Assembly: GCF_001577835.2 (NCBI RefSeq)
Contig: NC_029529.1
Span: 6,822,157-6,886,156 of the forward strand
Source of the DNA: Coturnix japonica
Lineage: Eukaryota > Chordata > Aves > Galliformes > Phasianidae
DNA length: 64,000 bases
Direction: 5' to 3'
A model generated the notes under the pieces. It saw only the letters and a list, made by a program, of their open reading frames with translations. It was not told the origin of the DNA and searched no databases. The translations under genes and the position numbers were made by a program. Positions 22,001 to 52,400 of this stretch are shown here, one piece after another; position 1 is the first letter of the stretch; each line of letters opens with the position of its first letter.

Positions 22001-25000
22001 CAACCGGTTGATCAAGAGCATGATCAAGGAGGTGGGTGTCCATGGGAGCCGTAGCCCCTCAGAACAGAAGGAGGGATGGCAGGGAACCTGGCAGTTCGGC
22101 CTGTGACTTTATGTTCTATGTATGACATCCAGAATGTTTGCCACCATCCTGGCATTAATGGGGGTGGTAATGTGGGAGCCATAACCTAACATCAGACTCA
22201 GATGAACTACTTAGGTTACCAGGTGAAAAGAGCTGCATTTGTAGGGAACTGCCTTTCTCCTGTAGGCACTGTGTGCGTCTTGCCCTCATTTCCCATCTGA
22301 AAGGTTCAGCCCACCTCTGATTAAAAAAAACCTCATTGCAGTCATTTTGAGTGCCTTTCTATGTGGCAGAAGCCATCAATTCCCAGCTCTAATTTTGTAG
22401 GCTTCTTTATGCCTATAGTATCATGCATCCCTGTACACCAGCACATGCTGCCCAATGCCCTGAGGAGGGCAGGTGTACTGCCTTCTTTCTCAACACCTCT
22501 ATATGGCACAGGGCTGATTCTGGAGCCTCTTTATGGATTTTGTGCCATACGTTGTCTGTAGTGACACATTTATAGGAAGCTGCCCCTGCCAAGAGTGATC
22601 CAGAGTGACCCAGACATGCACACGCTCTGTCGGTATTAGTTGAGTCACTATCTACTTTTATTCCGTTTTTCAAAGGAGCAAGAAAAGTCAGCTAAGGTGT
22701 CCAGAAGAGAGAATACAATCAGTGAAGTTTCTGAGAATGTTAAACGAATGGATGAATTGCTGGAAGGTTATAAGAGACAGGAATTACCCAAATCTGACCA
22801 TGAAACGCTCCAGGTAGGTGTTCCTTTTTCATGCATCAGAGGCTCTTTTAATTGTGACTGGGAGGGCCTGGGACAATGGGATTCAATTGGCAGCAAGCTG
22901 CACTCCATTTCTGCAGGAGAAGAGCATTATCGTAGCAGGAATAACTTCCAGTGTGCTTGGTGAGTGATAGTCCCTCTCATCTGAGAAATGAAGTTGGAAT
23001 GAAACTGTCTCTTGCTGTACAAATTCTAGTTTCTGTTCAGATCAGCTGCTCTTGTGGTATCTTATGGGGAAGTGAGTCTTCCTCCAACAGTGGAGTAACA
23101 TATGGGAATTCCCTTAGCCCAGTCGTGGTTAGGTGGGTGTGAGGAGATGTGATCAAGGAAGCTCAAAGCTATTGTCTCTTTGACTTGTACTCTGGTTACT
23201 GTGATTCCTTTTTTGTGGATCAGGTCTGCTTCAGAAGTACTGACCACTGAATGTTTCTTTCCCCAGAGCCTGTTCCAGCGCTGTGAGAAGCTCAGGCCGC
23301 TGCTCTTCCGCCTGGCCAGTGAGACAGTTGATGATGATGAGGCTTTAGGTAAGAGCCAACGCTGTCCTTGGAGCTCTTAGCATTTACGTTCATTTAACTT
23401 CATTTCCTATGTGAAGTACTCTTTTTCTTATAGAAGGAATGCTTAGGCATTTGCTACCAAACCTCTCCACTTGGAATGATAAACTGTGTCTGGGAAGTGG
23501 CACAGAATTACTCGTCCCCAAAGAAGCTATTAATTTTCACTTGGAGCCCAAAGTTAAATAACTGCTGCTCTCTTATTTTCCAGCTGAGCTGCTGAAGGCC
23601 AACGACAGACTCACACAGGTGCTGGGACGGTACAGGCAGACTGTAGGCAGTCATGAAGATGGTGGGGGAGAATGTTCTGCCAGCAGCACCTCTGATACAC
23701 CAGGTAAAGAACCTCACAGTGCTCCACGACAGCTCTGCCTCCTGCATTTCATGGGAGAGCGGAGTCTGGAAGGGGACCACTTATCAGAGAACAGATGTGG
23801 GCAAAACCCTTAAGCACATGGAAACTATTACATAGCTATTTTCTTTTACATGCGTTTGAATGAAAATGTTCCTGGAGCTCTTCACCTGAGTCCCTTAGCA
23901 TGTGCCTGTAGCCACATGTGCACTGTTGCTTTCAGGAGATCTCTATAACTTGTCCTGCTCTTTCCAAAGCACATCGAATGACCCCAAGGCGCATGAAGAG
24001 CTACACACTGATCGACTTCTCTGAGCTGGAGGCCATGTCCCAGTCTCCTGCAGACCAGTTTTCGGACATCACCTCTGCCTCCCGACACAGCAGCACCACC
24101 TCTGCTTGTCTGCTGGAGGAGGAGCTGAAGTCATTAGGTCTGTATGTACAATTCAGTACAGTGTTAGCCTTGTTACTAGAGCCTGTAGTACTTAATAAAT
24201 ATGGAACTTTGACTTCAGTGCTTGTCTTAAAATAGTCCCTCTAGCTAGGGGAAGTTTTTAGGAGTGTTGTTGCTTTACTGGTGTTAAAGGCAAACTGCAG
24301 TTAGACAGTGAAGGAAGAGGCTGTGGGAAAACAACTTATTTTCTGTAACTGATCTGTGCCTTTTGGTGTCTTTCTTAGATCTCAGCGACTCTCTGGTTTT
24401 ACAGGAGCCACCGCCTGACTTTGGTTTTTCAGAGGTGAGTGATCCTCAGCTATGGATAGTCCATAAAACACAAAGGACAAACACTGGATGGGATTCTTGA
24501 TCTCCCATCTTTCACCAGCAGCCTATTTATTTATTTATCTTACACCCTTCTACTCCTGCAGTGCAGTGAATTGATGGGTTGCAGTTTGCAACCAGATTAC
24601 TCAAATTTATTTCTACTTTAATTAATCTTATGTGTATTTAAAAAAAAAATAAAGTTTCAGTGGAACGGGTTTGATCAATTGATTGATTTTCCTGGTGATC
24701 TGAAGCATGAACCAAAAGTGCCTCTTTTCCAGGCTGCTGTACACAATGGATATAGTAAAAATGGAAGTGCTGTTGAGCCACTGGAACTGGAGGAAAGCTG
24801 GGAAGGCAGCTGCTCAGAGAAGATTGTATTTCAGGGCCTCGTTCAGCGCTCTCCACCTCCCAGGACAAAGATATTATCCTCGTAAGCAAGCTCTATGCAG
24901 TACAGTCTGACTTTGGAGAAGTACTGCTTTTACAGCAGCGAGGTTTGGAAAAACCTTTTAGCTACAACTGGGTAATGATGGCAAGCTGTCCATCCATGCA

Positions 25001-27522
25001 CTGGCTCTTAAAGCAGCAGCTGTGCACCTGTTAATTCTAATTCTGAACAATTGTACACCTGGACCTTCACAGGGTCAGAAACTTGGTGGAACAAACCTCA
25101 TGGCTTAGCAACAAGGTATTCTTGAGCTAAAGGAACAAAAACATCCAAGTCAGATCTCTTTTCTCCAGCTTTTCTTCAGGCTTTGACAAGATGGGCTTCT
25201 AAGGAATGCCTGGAAACTAACATTTATCATCCACAGGTCTTCAGAGCAGGTGACCATTATGATAAGCATATCCAGTTTATCCAATCTGACAGAACATACT
25301 CCAAGAAGTGTTTGTGGAGTTTCCTAGCCTTTTACATTGACTGAGCTAAAGCTTACTTTAACCTTACTGACAGCTCCAGAGAGCCTGCATAACAAAGTTT
25401 CATGACTGTAACAGAAACAAGACTCTGCCTTAGTGAGTGCTGAAACAGCAGTGTCTTCCATATAAAGTAGAGGCAGTTTTTAAACTTCGTAGGAACTCAG
25501 AGTAAGTTTGTACTTTGTACCTAAAAGGGATGAGGGATTGGGAATGCAAACAGGGACTCAGCAGTGGATGGTTTATACCGTGTATCTCCACAGTTAATAT
25601 AAGCTTTCTACATGCTTTTCTTTCCAGGGATTTATCACCAAAGAAATTGCCCTTTCCAGATCTTCCAAATAGCTCAATGGCAGATCCTTCATTCTCCAGC
25701 CTAGGCTACAAGCTGAAGCCTGCTGCCTCTTTGCATCCAGCTTCCAATGATGCTTCTCTAGCAAACCTTTTTGTCCCTTTAATTTCAATTACACCGAGTA
25801 AGTGCAATGATTTCTGTGCCCCAGCTCTGCTTAATAGAGCTCTCCTGTGATTTTGCAGGGGAGCAAGCAAGCCAAAGTAGCTTCATGCTTTGAGGGTCAG
25901 CTGGAGAAAACTGACTATTCTATGAAGGGTGTAATGTATCTGAGAATTTGAGCAAGAGCTAGGAATGATACCATGGAAATGTCCTGCTCAGTAGTCAGAA
26001 GTTTCATGCCCTGGCTAATCTTTTTAGTGTGCTTCTAAACTCTTTGACCCTGACATCTTCTGTGAAACTTCAATACCTCTCTAGAGGCTTAAGAGATACT
26101 TATGGGTCCTAGAAGACAGTTCTGCCTTGACTTCAGTCTCTCAAGTTAAGGATTTAGCAGATTCTGGAAGGGCTGAATGGTGATGGTCAGCTATGGATTT
26201 ACCCCAGTAATAAGGTTAAGTCCTGTAAGCTGCTGAAGTGTTGTATTTTTGCTTTTCCCATCATATGTTTTGGATTAGTAGCTCATCTCTTTAACTGACA
26301 GCTGCCAGTTACCTCATACCTTATGACATGTAGATTCCTCTCTATGCTTTGGAGGTGAAATATAAATCACAGGCCACTGTTGTCCTCTGCCTGGCCTATG
26401 AGTTTGCTAAAGCAAGTAACAGTTTGTATGAATTTTTCCTTTCTGCTGATCTTAGCTTACCTTCACTGTTCTGCCCTCAGAAGAGAGGGGAAATCCATGC
26501 TTTGTCTCTTATTTTCCTTTTGTCTCTGGCAGGTAGTATCTGTCCACTTACAGTGTATGACAAGGATGGTTTCAAAGCTATGCTCCACTTCTCCAGAGAC
26601 CCAGCTCCAGGCCGACCAGATGTGCTGGTGATGGTTCTCTCCATGCTGAGCACATCAGCTCAGCCAATTCAGGACATTGTGTTTCAGGCTGCAGTCCCAA
26701 AGGTAAGAAGCCTATAACGAATAAAATGGAGTGGGACTACTCAGAAATGTCTTGAAGGTGAAGAGACTTCTCTTAGTACTCCCAGCTCTATTTCAGTGTG
26801 GACCAAAAGATTTCCTTTTGCTTTCTCTTTCAGACCATGAAAATAAAGTTGCAACCAGCATCCGGTTCTGAGCTCCCAGCCTTCAGCCCGCTGCTTCCCC
26901 CAGCAGTGGTGTCTCAGGTCCTGCTGCTTGCCAATCCACACAAAGTACGTGGCAGTGGTTCTGCGTTGGGTCACTGAATGTGGCCATAATGCATCTGTGT
27001 GAAGGGCAGGGGCAGTGCTGTCTGCAAGGAGATTTATGGGAGGGACAAGCTGGGTTGTGCTGGAGGGCATTCTTTCTGCTGCAGTGGTCTGTACAGGTGC
27101 TGGGATGGCACCTGGGAGACACTCTGCAGCTGTCAGCAACTAATGGTGTGGCTGTGTGTGTCATCTTTGCACTGATAAATGAGTCAGAAAATGGATGTAA
27201 GGAAGAATCCCAACACTGAGGGGGGGTGGCCAGGCCTGGATTTCCAAGCATGAGCTGTGTGGCCTGTGCAGGTCTCTTATGTTATCATGTGCCATGGCTC
27301 TTATGTTATCATCTGGGTCTTGCAGAGGGTGATGCAGTGCAGCAGGGCTGTGAGGGATGAGCTGGAAGGAGGCAGCAGCTGTGACATGCCCCTTTCTGCT
27401 TTCTTCTCCCCCAGGATCCCATCCGCTTAAAGTACAAGCTGGCGTTCAGGCACGGCGTGCAGCCCGTCAGCGAGGAGGGAGAGGTGACCGGCTTTCCCGG
27501 AGCGGAGCTGTGGGGCAGCTGA
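19050..27522 (+). CDS. GGA2: GGA2, Golgi-localised gamma-ear-containing ARF-binding adaptor (complete)
   Basis: Seventeen coding exons: 19050-19083, 19404-19488, 19648-19723, 20181-20279, 20868-20991, 21406-21509, 21951-22031, 22676-22813, 23267-23348, 23584-23703, 23970-24137, 24379-24434, 24661-24881, 25628-25797, 26533-26702, 26834-26944 and 27415-27522 (TGA). Total 1947 nt, 648 residues; human is 613. GGAs are monomeric clathrin adaptors that sort DXXLL cargo at the trans-Golgi. Residues about 12-150 are the VHS domain (CGEKFHNEIAKFRFLNELIK, FSWTVWFPQE, KIRDAYQMLKKQG). About 170-310 is the GAT domain, with KSNHAEDLQAANRLIKSMIK, QRCEKLRPLLFRLASE and LLKANDRLTQVL. About 310-520 is a hinge with LIDFSELE and LIDFPGDL, which resemble clathrin boxes, and an acidic LLEEELKSL segment like the autoinhibitory DXXLL region of GGA1/3. 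From about 521 to the end is the GAE ear (TVYDKDGFKAMLHFS, DIVFQAAVPK, KIKLQPASGSELPAFSP). The start context gagcccATGG is strong. COG7 follows 294 bp after the stop. Confidence 0.97.
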
Positions 27523-27652
27523 ACTTCAATAAGCGCAGATATCGCCGTTTGCATCGGGGGGAATCGGGGCCCAAAGCACCAGAACGGCTCCAGGCCTGGG
27601 CCGTGCTGCCCGTGTCCGGCTGATCGCGGCCCTGCTGTGCGCTGTGTGACTG

Positions 27653-27658
27653 CATAAA
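27653..27658 (+). terminator. Candidate GGA2 poly(A) signal (CATAAA variant)
   Basis: No canonical AATAAA follows the GGA2 stop before COG7. CATAAA lies 131 bp after the stop and is followed by GT-rich sequence (TGTTGTCGG, CGTGTTT). If it is used, the GGA2 transcript ends within about 150 bp of the COG7 ATG. Confidence 0.45.
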
Positions 27659-27689
27659 ACCAAAGCTGTTGTCGGAACCGGCCTGGCCT

Positions 27690-27816
27690 CGTGTTTATTA
27701 ACGCCCCCCGAGGCGGAGCGAGCGAACGGGGCTGTGTGGGGGCGGAGCGTCTCTCTGGGCCGGCCCAGTCGCGGGGCGGAGCGGGGCGCGCTGCCTGCTG
27801 GGCCCGGTGCGGAACC
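27690..27816 (+). promoter_or_regulatory. COG7 CpG-rich promoter
   Basis: GC boxes GGGGGCGG near 27738 and GCGGGGCGGAGCGGGGCG at 27771-27788 lie just before the start codon. There is no TATA box. The whole promoter plus 5' UTR must fit between the GGA2 3' end and the ATG. Confidence 0.6.
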
Positions 27817-46221
<18,405 letters not shown>

Positions 46222-46734
46222 CTGTATTGCTCACACTGCTGGTCATGGCTCAAGGGCTGAACTGGTTTTGCTTTTGGTTTTCTTTTTAATTCCATATAAA
46301 CTTTGCAAGGACTGTGAAAACGTTTCTGGAAATGAGGAGGATTCACTCCTGAATAATGTCTAATTAAAAACCTTTGTCTAGGAAAAGCTTCTTCAATTTT
46401 TCCAACTTTAAAAGCGTGGAAACGTCCTGCAACCAAATGTACCGAAAACCACCTGGATGGTATTGAACAGACAAAACAGTGCTGGCTTCTAAGCAGGAAT
46501 GTTCTGCTGCTCGCTGGGAGATCCGTGCTTCGTGCCATTGAGATGACTGGCTTTGTCAGGACAGTTTAATCAATTCTGAATCTGAAATTATGGGGTAGGT
46601 GCAAAAGAGATGAACTGATTGGAAGCCCTCTTACCTGGGGGCGGTGGGCATTGCTCAAGTCTGTCATTATTCACCATGTGAAGAAGGCAGGCTCATCAGT
46701 GAGCAGAACAGGCGCGATTGAGCTCAATTCTGAG

Positions 46735-46740
46735 AATAAA
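46735..46740 (+). terminator. COG7 poly(A) signal (AATAAA)
   Basis: A canonical AATAAA lies 514 bp after the COG7 stop, with TTTTGTAAGTTGTTTC GT/U-rich sequence downstream. This is the most likely 3' end of COG7. Confidence 0.65.
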
Positions 46741-46759
46741 ACCAGTTTTGTAAGTTGTT

Positions 46760-48820
46760 TCTTTTGTGATTGATGTGCAATAGTGAAAGCTGTGACAAGT
46801 GAAAGAAATCTAATACGAGTTTTGTTTTCTTGTTAAATTCATCTAAACCAGGTCTGCCCGATCTGTCCCTCTTCCTCAGCAGTCCTGTGTGTGTTTCTGC
46901 CACACGGACATTTCTGAAAGCATGGAAAGCCTATTCAGAAATCTACAAGTGAGGAAGAAATCTGGTGCTGTGCTCAACTACAGCTTCTCAGGTGCCTGTT
47001 TGGCTGTGCTTTGCCCTGTGCACAGTGAGCTGAGCCTTCCTGCGGCTGCGCTGCTGCTGCAGTGAGAGCGAACCCTTCGCACACGTACACTTATCTGCCT
47101 GATGCAATCAGTCCATTTGGGGGAGAGAGCTAAACTATTAAAGAGCCTAAGTCAAGTACCTGAGACACTTTCCACTTTTATTAGTTGTCAGACGCCCTCA
47201 ATAAACCAGCAGTAACTGGAATAGTAAACTGTCCCTGTCCTGCCAGAGTACACGCTGTTCCAATTTGCCATCGGGGTGAGAAGGGGCGAATCTCATTGTT
47301 TGTGCCTCTCCCATCTTTCTCCTGCCTCGCAACTGGAAAGTGAGGGTTTCTGTGGCTGTCTCACCTGCTGTTACTGCAGTGCAGAGGGCAAATGGCCCCG
47401 GGCAGGCACCCAGCTGGGGCCAAAGGTGCCTGGAGCTGAAGTTGCTGGGGCTGGAGCTGCCTTGTGCTCAGTGTGGCAGCAGCAGCTCAAGTCAGGGCTG
47501 TGAAGATTCCCGGTGTGTCTAAAAGCATCTCATCGTGAAACTTTTAAGACTGAGTTAAGGCAATTAATATTCTAGGGCTTTGTTATCTTGTAGCTGTGTG
47601 CACTTGTAATTAAGGGACTGACTTTTGTCAGTTTTTGAATGCTGAAGTTCCTTGCAGCTGTGATACATCAGTGATAGTGTAGCTTAAGCAAAGGAGTCAT
47701 TGTCCCCAGTAGGTGAATAGTAGGAAGCAACAGTGCTCATAATTGCAGATGTAGGTATGACAATAAGAAATGGTGATGCTGGTTGCTCTTCATATACCTG
47801 CTCCCTTCAGCTCCTCGCCTTCTATGCTTGTAACACCACGGTGGGCCACGTGAAGGCATTTTCCTATGGGGATGGTGAGGCGTAGCCCCCACTTGCTGAT
47901 CACATGAAGCCTGGACCTGGAGACCCATCACTTCTTCAGCCCTTCAGTAGCCAAAGGAACTTGAGCCGTGAAATCAATTTACTGTTTGAACACTCAGGGA
48001 CTTCGTGCTCCAGGCAATTAGTCAAGGTAAATCTGTCCCTCTGTATCTTTCTTTGTTTGTTGATAGGCGCAGGAAAGGAAATGTAAGCATAAAAGCTGTG
48101 GGCAGTGGTAACTGGTTCCAGCCCATGTGAATGTGGCAACCTGGAACAGCCTCCTGCTTTAAGAACAGCTTGTCACGGGAGGCTGCTGGGATTTCAAGAA
48201 CTTTGCTTTTCTGACCCGTGCTTCCACCTGTGTGTGTGTGCAGGCTGGGACCCCTCACCTGTTGGAAACACAGGAAACGGGCTGTGCAAATGGCAGTAAC
48301 AGAAATGGGCAAAACAACAGTGAGCTCCGCAAGAAGCGGCTGCATCCAGGTCAGCATTTCACCCCACCTGTTTTGGTGCATGGTTGTCACAGTTCGGTGC
48401 TCAGTGTGCACAAGATGAGGTGCTTTGTGCTATGGATGTGTGTCCAGACATGGGAGCACCGTGGGAGGTGGTTGGTGGCAGCTGGGCTCGCTGCCTCTGT
48501 GGGCAGCTCTGAGACCCGCGGGCAGGGAGGTGCTGGGACCCGCGGTTGCTGTGCTGGGAACCATGCCCAGGACATCATGTTCCTGGCCCTGTGATTTACC
48601 CACACGATCATGTTTCCTCTTGAGGTTGTGCACAGGTACTTCAATAAAGCAGATCATTGGTGTGGAGGAGGTGGTGGTGGTGGTGGTGGGCACAGTGGCC
48701 CTGGGGAATGCATGGTGTGAACCCAGCCAGGCATGGGAACCAAACGTTCCCAGATCAGCCCCTTGCCCACGAGCTGCTGCTCAGCGCCTGGTGCCAGCAG
48801 GAACTTCTCCAATAGAGACT
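46760..48820. other. COG7-SCNN1B convergent intergenic region
   Basis: About 2 kb between two genes that end towards each other. It holds a GC-rich CTGGAGCTG-type low-complexity patch near 47330-47490 and a (GGT)n run at 48669-48690. Open frames occur on both strands but none has homology or splice structure that I recognise. No RNA gene was seen. Confidence 0.6.
48669..48690. repeat. (GGT)n microsatellite
   Basis: About seven GGT units. Confidence 0.9.
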
Positions 48821-48838
48821 TTTCAATGAATTTGTTTG

Positions 48839-48844
48839 TTTATT
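48839..48844 (-). terminator. Candidate distal SCNN1B poly(A) signal (AATAAA)
   Basis: AATAAA on the minus strand about 630 bp past the SCNN1B stop. A nearer AATAAA at 49387-49382, about 85 bp past the stop, is the alternative. Confidence 0.45.
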
Positions 48845-49381
48845 GCTGAGAATAGCACTGTGAATGGCTTGGCACTTCCTCCCTGCACCTGAAGCTTTAT
48901 CGCGTCTGGAGTATTTATCTCTGACACACATTAACTGGCATGCCCACCTGCAGGCAGCATTAACAGTTCCTGAGCAGCAAACCCAGACTACAAACAGAGT
49001 GTGCGAGGCCTCCAAGCAGCAGAGGGATGTTCTTTCCACTCTGTTTACATTAGCGTCACTTAGACATGGAAATACCATGACCTCAAGCCAAAAGCAGCTT
49101 AGATCCTGTGGTCCCAGTTCAGCTCTCAGTGCAGACCCCTTGGAGCACTGGGAATGCTGTCCCCAACCAGTGGGCTGTAGCAATGCCTGCCTGCACTGCC
49201 AGCACTGCCTCCTTGGCCCCAGCATCTTCCAGCTCTGTTGCTCCCAGGAGCTCAGCACCCACTGAGCCGGAGCTGTGCACAACCATGTTGTGTTGTAGAG
49301 AAGTAGCAACCCACTGCTGTATACTAGCACCAATGCATACCAGCTCCAAGAGCGTGATGCTGACTGAAATTTACTACAGGA

Positions 49382-49387
49382 TTTATT
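49382..49387 (-). terminator. Candidate proximal SCNN1B poly(A) signal (AATAAA)
   Basis: AATAAA on the minus strand about 85 bp after the stop codon. It would give an unusually short 3' UTR. Whether this or the distal signal is used cannot be decided from sequence. Confidence 0.4.
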
Positions 49388-49471
49388 AGATAGAGCTTCT
49401 TCAGTGAGTGTCTGAGGGAAGGGGAGGAGGTGAGGGCTGCTGGCTCCCTGATTTGGATGGAGCTCTGGTGG

Positions 49472-52400
49472 TCACTCAGCCCAAACCGAGACATCCCCAT
49501 GGTGGTTGGCTGCAGGATGCTGCTCTTCACCCTCAGTGTCACTGTCTGTGCCCGGGTTGTGCAGTGTCTGCACACGCAGTGAGTCGTAGTTGGGTGGGGG
49601 GGTGCCGGGCTCAGGGGGCAGTGCCTCTCCCTGCATCGCAGTGCTGGTCTCCTCGTGCTGGAAGCCCAGGTTGGTGTGAGCCTCCACCAGCTCTGACACT
49701 GTTGGTGGCATGTCTGGGTACCGTGCCTGCGCACGCTTCTGCTTCAGGCCCTTGCACCAGCTGATAATGTTGATTACGGTGATCCACAGTGAGTCGATGA
49801 TGATTTCCCCGAACTCAATGAGGCACAGCACGGAGCCCCCCATCCAGAACCCAAACTGACCTCCCAGGCTCGACAGCAACCACACGATCTGCAGGTAGGA
49901 GCAGGGAGGAGATGTGATTAAGGCTGAGCTCGTGGCACTGCACCAGCACCATGTGGACACTCACCGTGGTGGCAGCTGACTCTGAGATGGTCCGGTAGTT
50001 GTACTCCTGGAAGTAAATGTTCAGCTTGATGATGCCATTCCTGTAACACACAAAGTGGGAGCTCCAAGCAAACCTGCACTGCAGGTGTCCCACGCGTGCA
50101 TCTCATCTGCACGTGGGGATGGGCTGCTCCAAGCCATGCTGTAACTGCTTGCAATGCAAACCTCTGCCTGGTGCAGGGAAAGGTTAAGAAGTGCTCCTGG
50201 CTGTGAAGCACGTGCTGGGGGACAGGTATGGTTCTGCTCCTGAGCAAACACGTGTGCACCCAGAGCTTTCTGTGGGGCTGTCTGATTGGGTTTTCCCTAC
50301 CTGCCTTAATCAGTGCAGAGCTCCTGCTCTGTCCTGGCTGCTTGTGCTGTGTGGGTATGGAAGGAACTGGTGGCCTGAGTCCCAGCTAGTCATTGCTCGC
50401 TGTCTGCCCTGCACTCAGTGGGTCGCAGCACACATACAGCATGTGGGAGCCTGGGTGGTGCTGGTGGGTGTTTGCTCACCATGCACAAGTTGAGCATCTC
50501 TTTGTTTCGCTCTGTTTTGTTTCCAAGGCCCGGCATGAGGGCAGGACTGGGTTAGGGCTTTGTACCACCCCAGAGGGCTGTGTTGCAATGTGTGGGTTAA
50601 TGCAAGGCCTCCACAAGAACTGGCTTGTCAGGCAGGCTAAGCAGTGAGTGCTGTGGGAGCTGTCTGTGCTCCCACATCTGGCCATTCCTTTCCTCCCCAT
50701 AATTCAGGGCTTTGGTTATCAGTGGATAACTCATCGGTGCAGCCCCGTCCTGCTACTGTTGGCAGAGCCTACATGGGTATAAAGGGCCACATGCAGCCAT
50801 CCAGGAGCTGAACCCCAGCAGCTCAGCGCTTCAGGCTGCTGCAGGCAGCCAATTGGGTATGTGTGGTTAACGTTCCTCTTGCTTTAACTGCATGTTTGGG
50901 TCTGTGTCTGGCCCAGCTCGTTCTGATGGGGAGCAGAGCAAGTGCATGAAGCGCAGCTGAGGATCGCTTTATGTATCTTCCAGGCAAGCGCGTGCCACAG
51001 CTTGTTCTCCCGTCTGCGTTAGCGCGTGTGCTCTGGCTGGTGGCCAAGGCTCATGTAAATCTAATGTTAACAGGCGCAGTAGAGAAGATAAAGTGGTTGT
51101 TCCTTTCACTTACCTGTCCAGAGTCACATTTGTTGACATATCCCTTTCATAAGACAAAATATGGAAAATCCAGTCCTAGGAAAACAGAACTCGTTCAGAG
51201 CCAAGGAGCAGCATTCTGGCTGAGCACTTGCCAGGGCAGGAGCCCAGCGAAGGAGGAAACCTGTCCTGAATAGTCCTGTTCTAATGCAGCTCTGTTGCAT
51301 TAACAGCACAAGGAAGGGTTGCGCAAGGCTGTGCCACCGTAGCGTTTCACCCCTGGTGCCAGGCTCTGTTTGCTGGCTGAACGTGTGTAATTGAGCACCG
51401 AGGCTCTGGCTACCTGAACATTAGCTCTAAAAATACAGAGTGATTCACGCGGTTACCAACAGGTGGTTATTAATGGCTGCTTCAAAACAAGAAACTGGAG
51501 TTACCTCGGAAGCCTCAGAGGGCCAGTCTGCCATGGAGATGGTCATCTTGTACTGCGTGTCACTGGAAAGAGGAAAGGAGAGTGTGAGTACTGGGCTTCC
51601 CCTGTTGGGAGTCATTGGGGCTTCAGTGCTGTTTAGACAGCAGCCCCACGTGGGTTTCTGCAATTTTAAAGAGGTGAGGATTGATGGGAGATGAAATGCA
51701 GGATTCCCTCCACCGTTACAGCTGCCAGAAGTGGTTTAAGCACTTACTTGCACGTTTCCTTACAAGAGTCAATGCAAATTTGTCTGTGCTTTATGCTGGA
51801 TCTCAGTGACGAATAGCAATACGCTGTTTGGTGAGAAGAAGTCACAGCATTGGTTTAGATAAGAACCCCACTTACTGGATTGTGTTAATTCCCCCTACTC
51901 AGTATTTCAATATGAGCATGCTGCACAAGTTTGCTTTCTTCCCTCTAAGAGAAACTCAGAGAGGAGCAAGGGCTGCAGTGCCAGCCAAAGCAGTTCAGCT
52001 GCAGGACTTGCAGCAGCAGCGATGCATGGTCTGATCCCTCCCTCCTCACTCCCGTGCCCTGGGAGCTGTGTGGTTGACTTTGTTCATGTCCTTACCCCAG
52101 CCAGGGTTATCTTCATTATTGCAGTAAGTTATTCCTTCTGGTAAAGGAAACATGTAGTGACCACATCCACAGGTTTCCGTCATGTGGTTCTGGAAACAGG
52201 AGCGCAGGCAAGCCTGGAAAAAGGGAACAGGGAGCTGCTTACAAGGGGAATGGACTTTCCTGTGTTGCTTTGAGAACTGCCCTGCTCCGGGCACACTCCT
52301 TACTCTGGTTCTCCTGCACAGAGCAGAATGCTCTGGGGCTGTGTGTGGTTAGAGGCCAGCACTGCTGTGGGGCTCTGCTGCTGCTGTGGGGCTGTGCTGT

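Noticed and set aside
47276-47522. GC-rich patch with open frames in the COG7-SCNN1B gap, considered as a small gene
   Set aside because: Low-complexity CTGGAGCTG-like composition, no conserved motif and no promoter or poly(A) arrangement.
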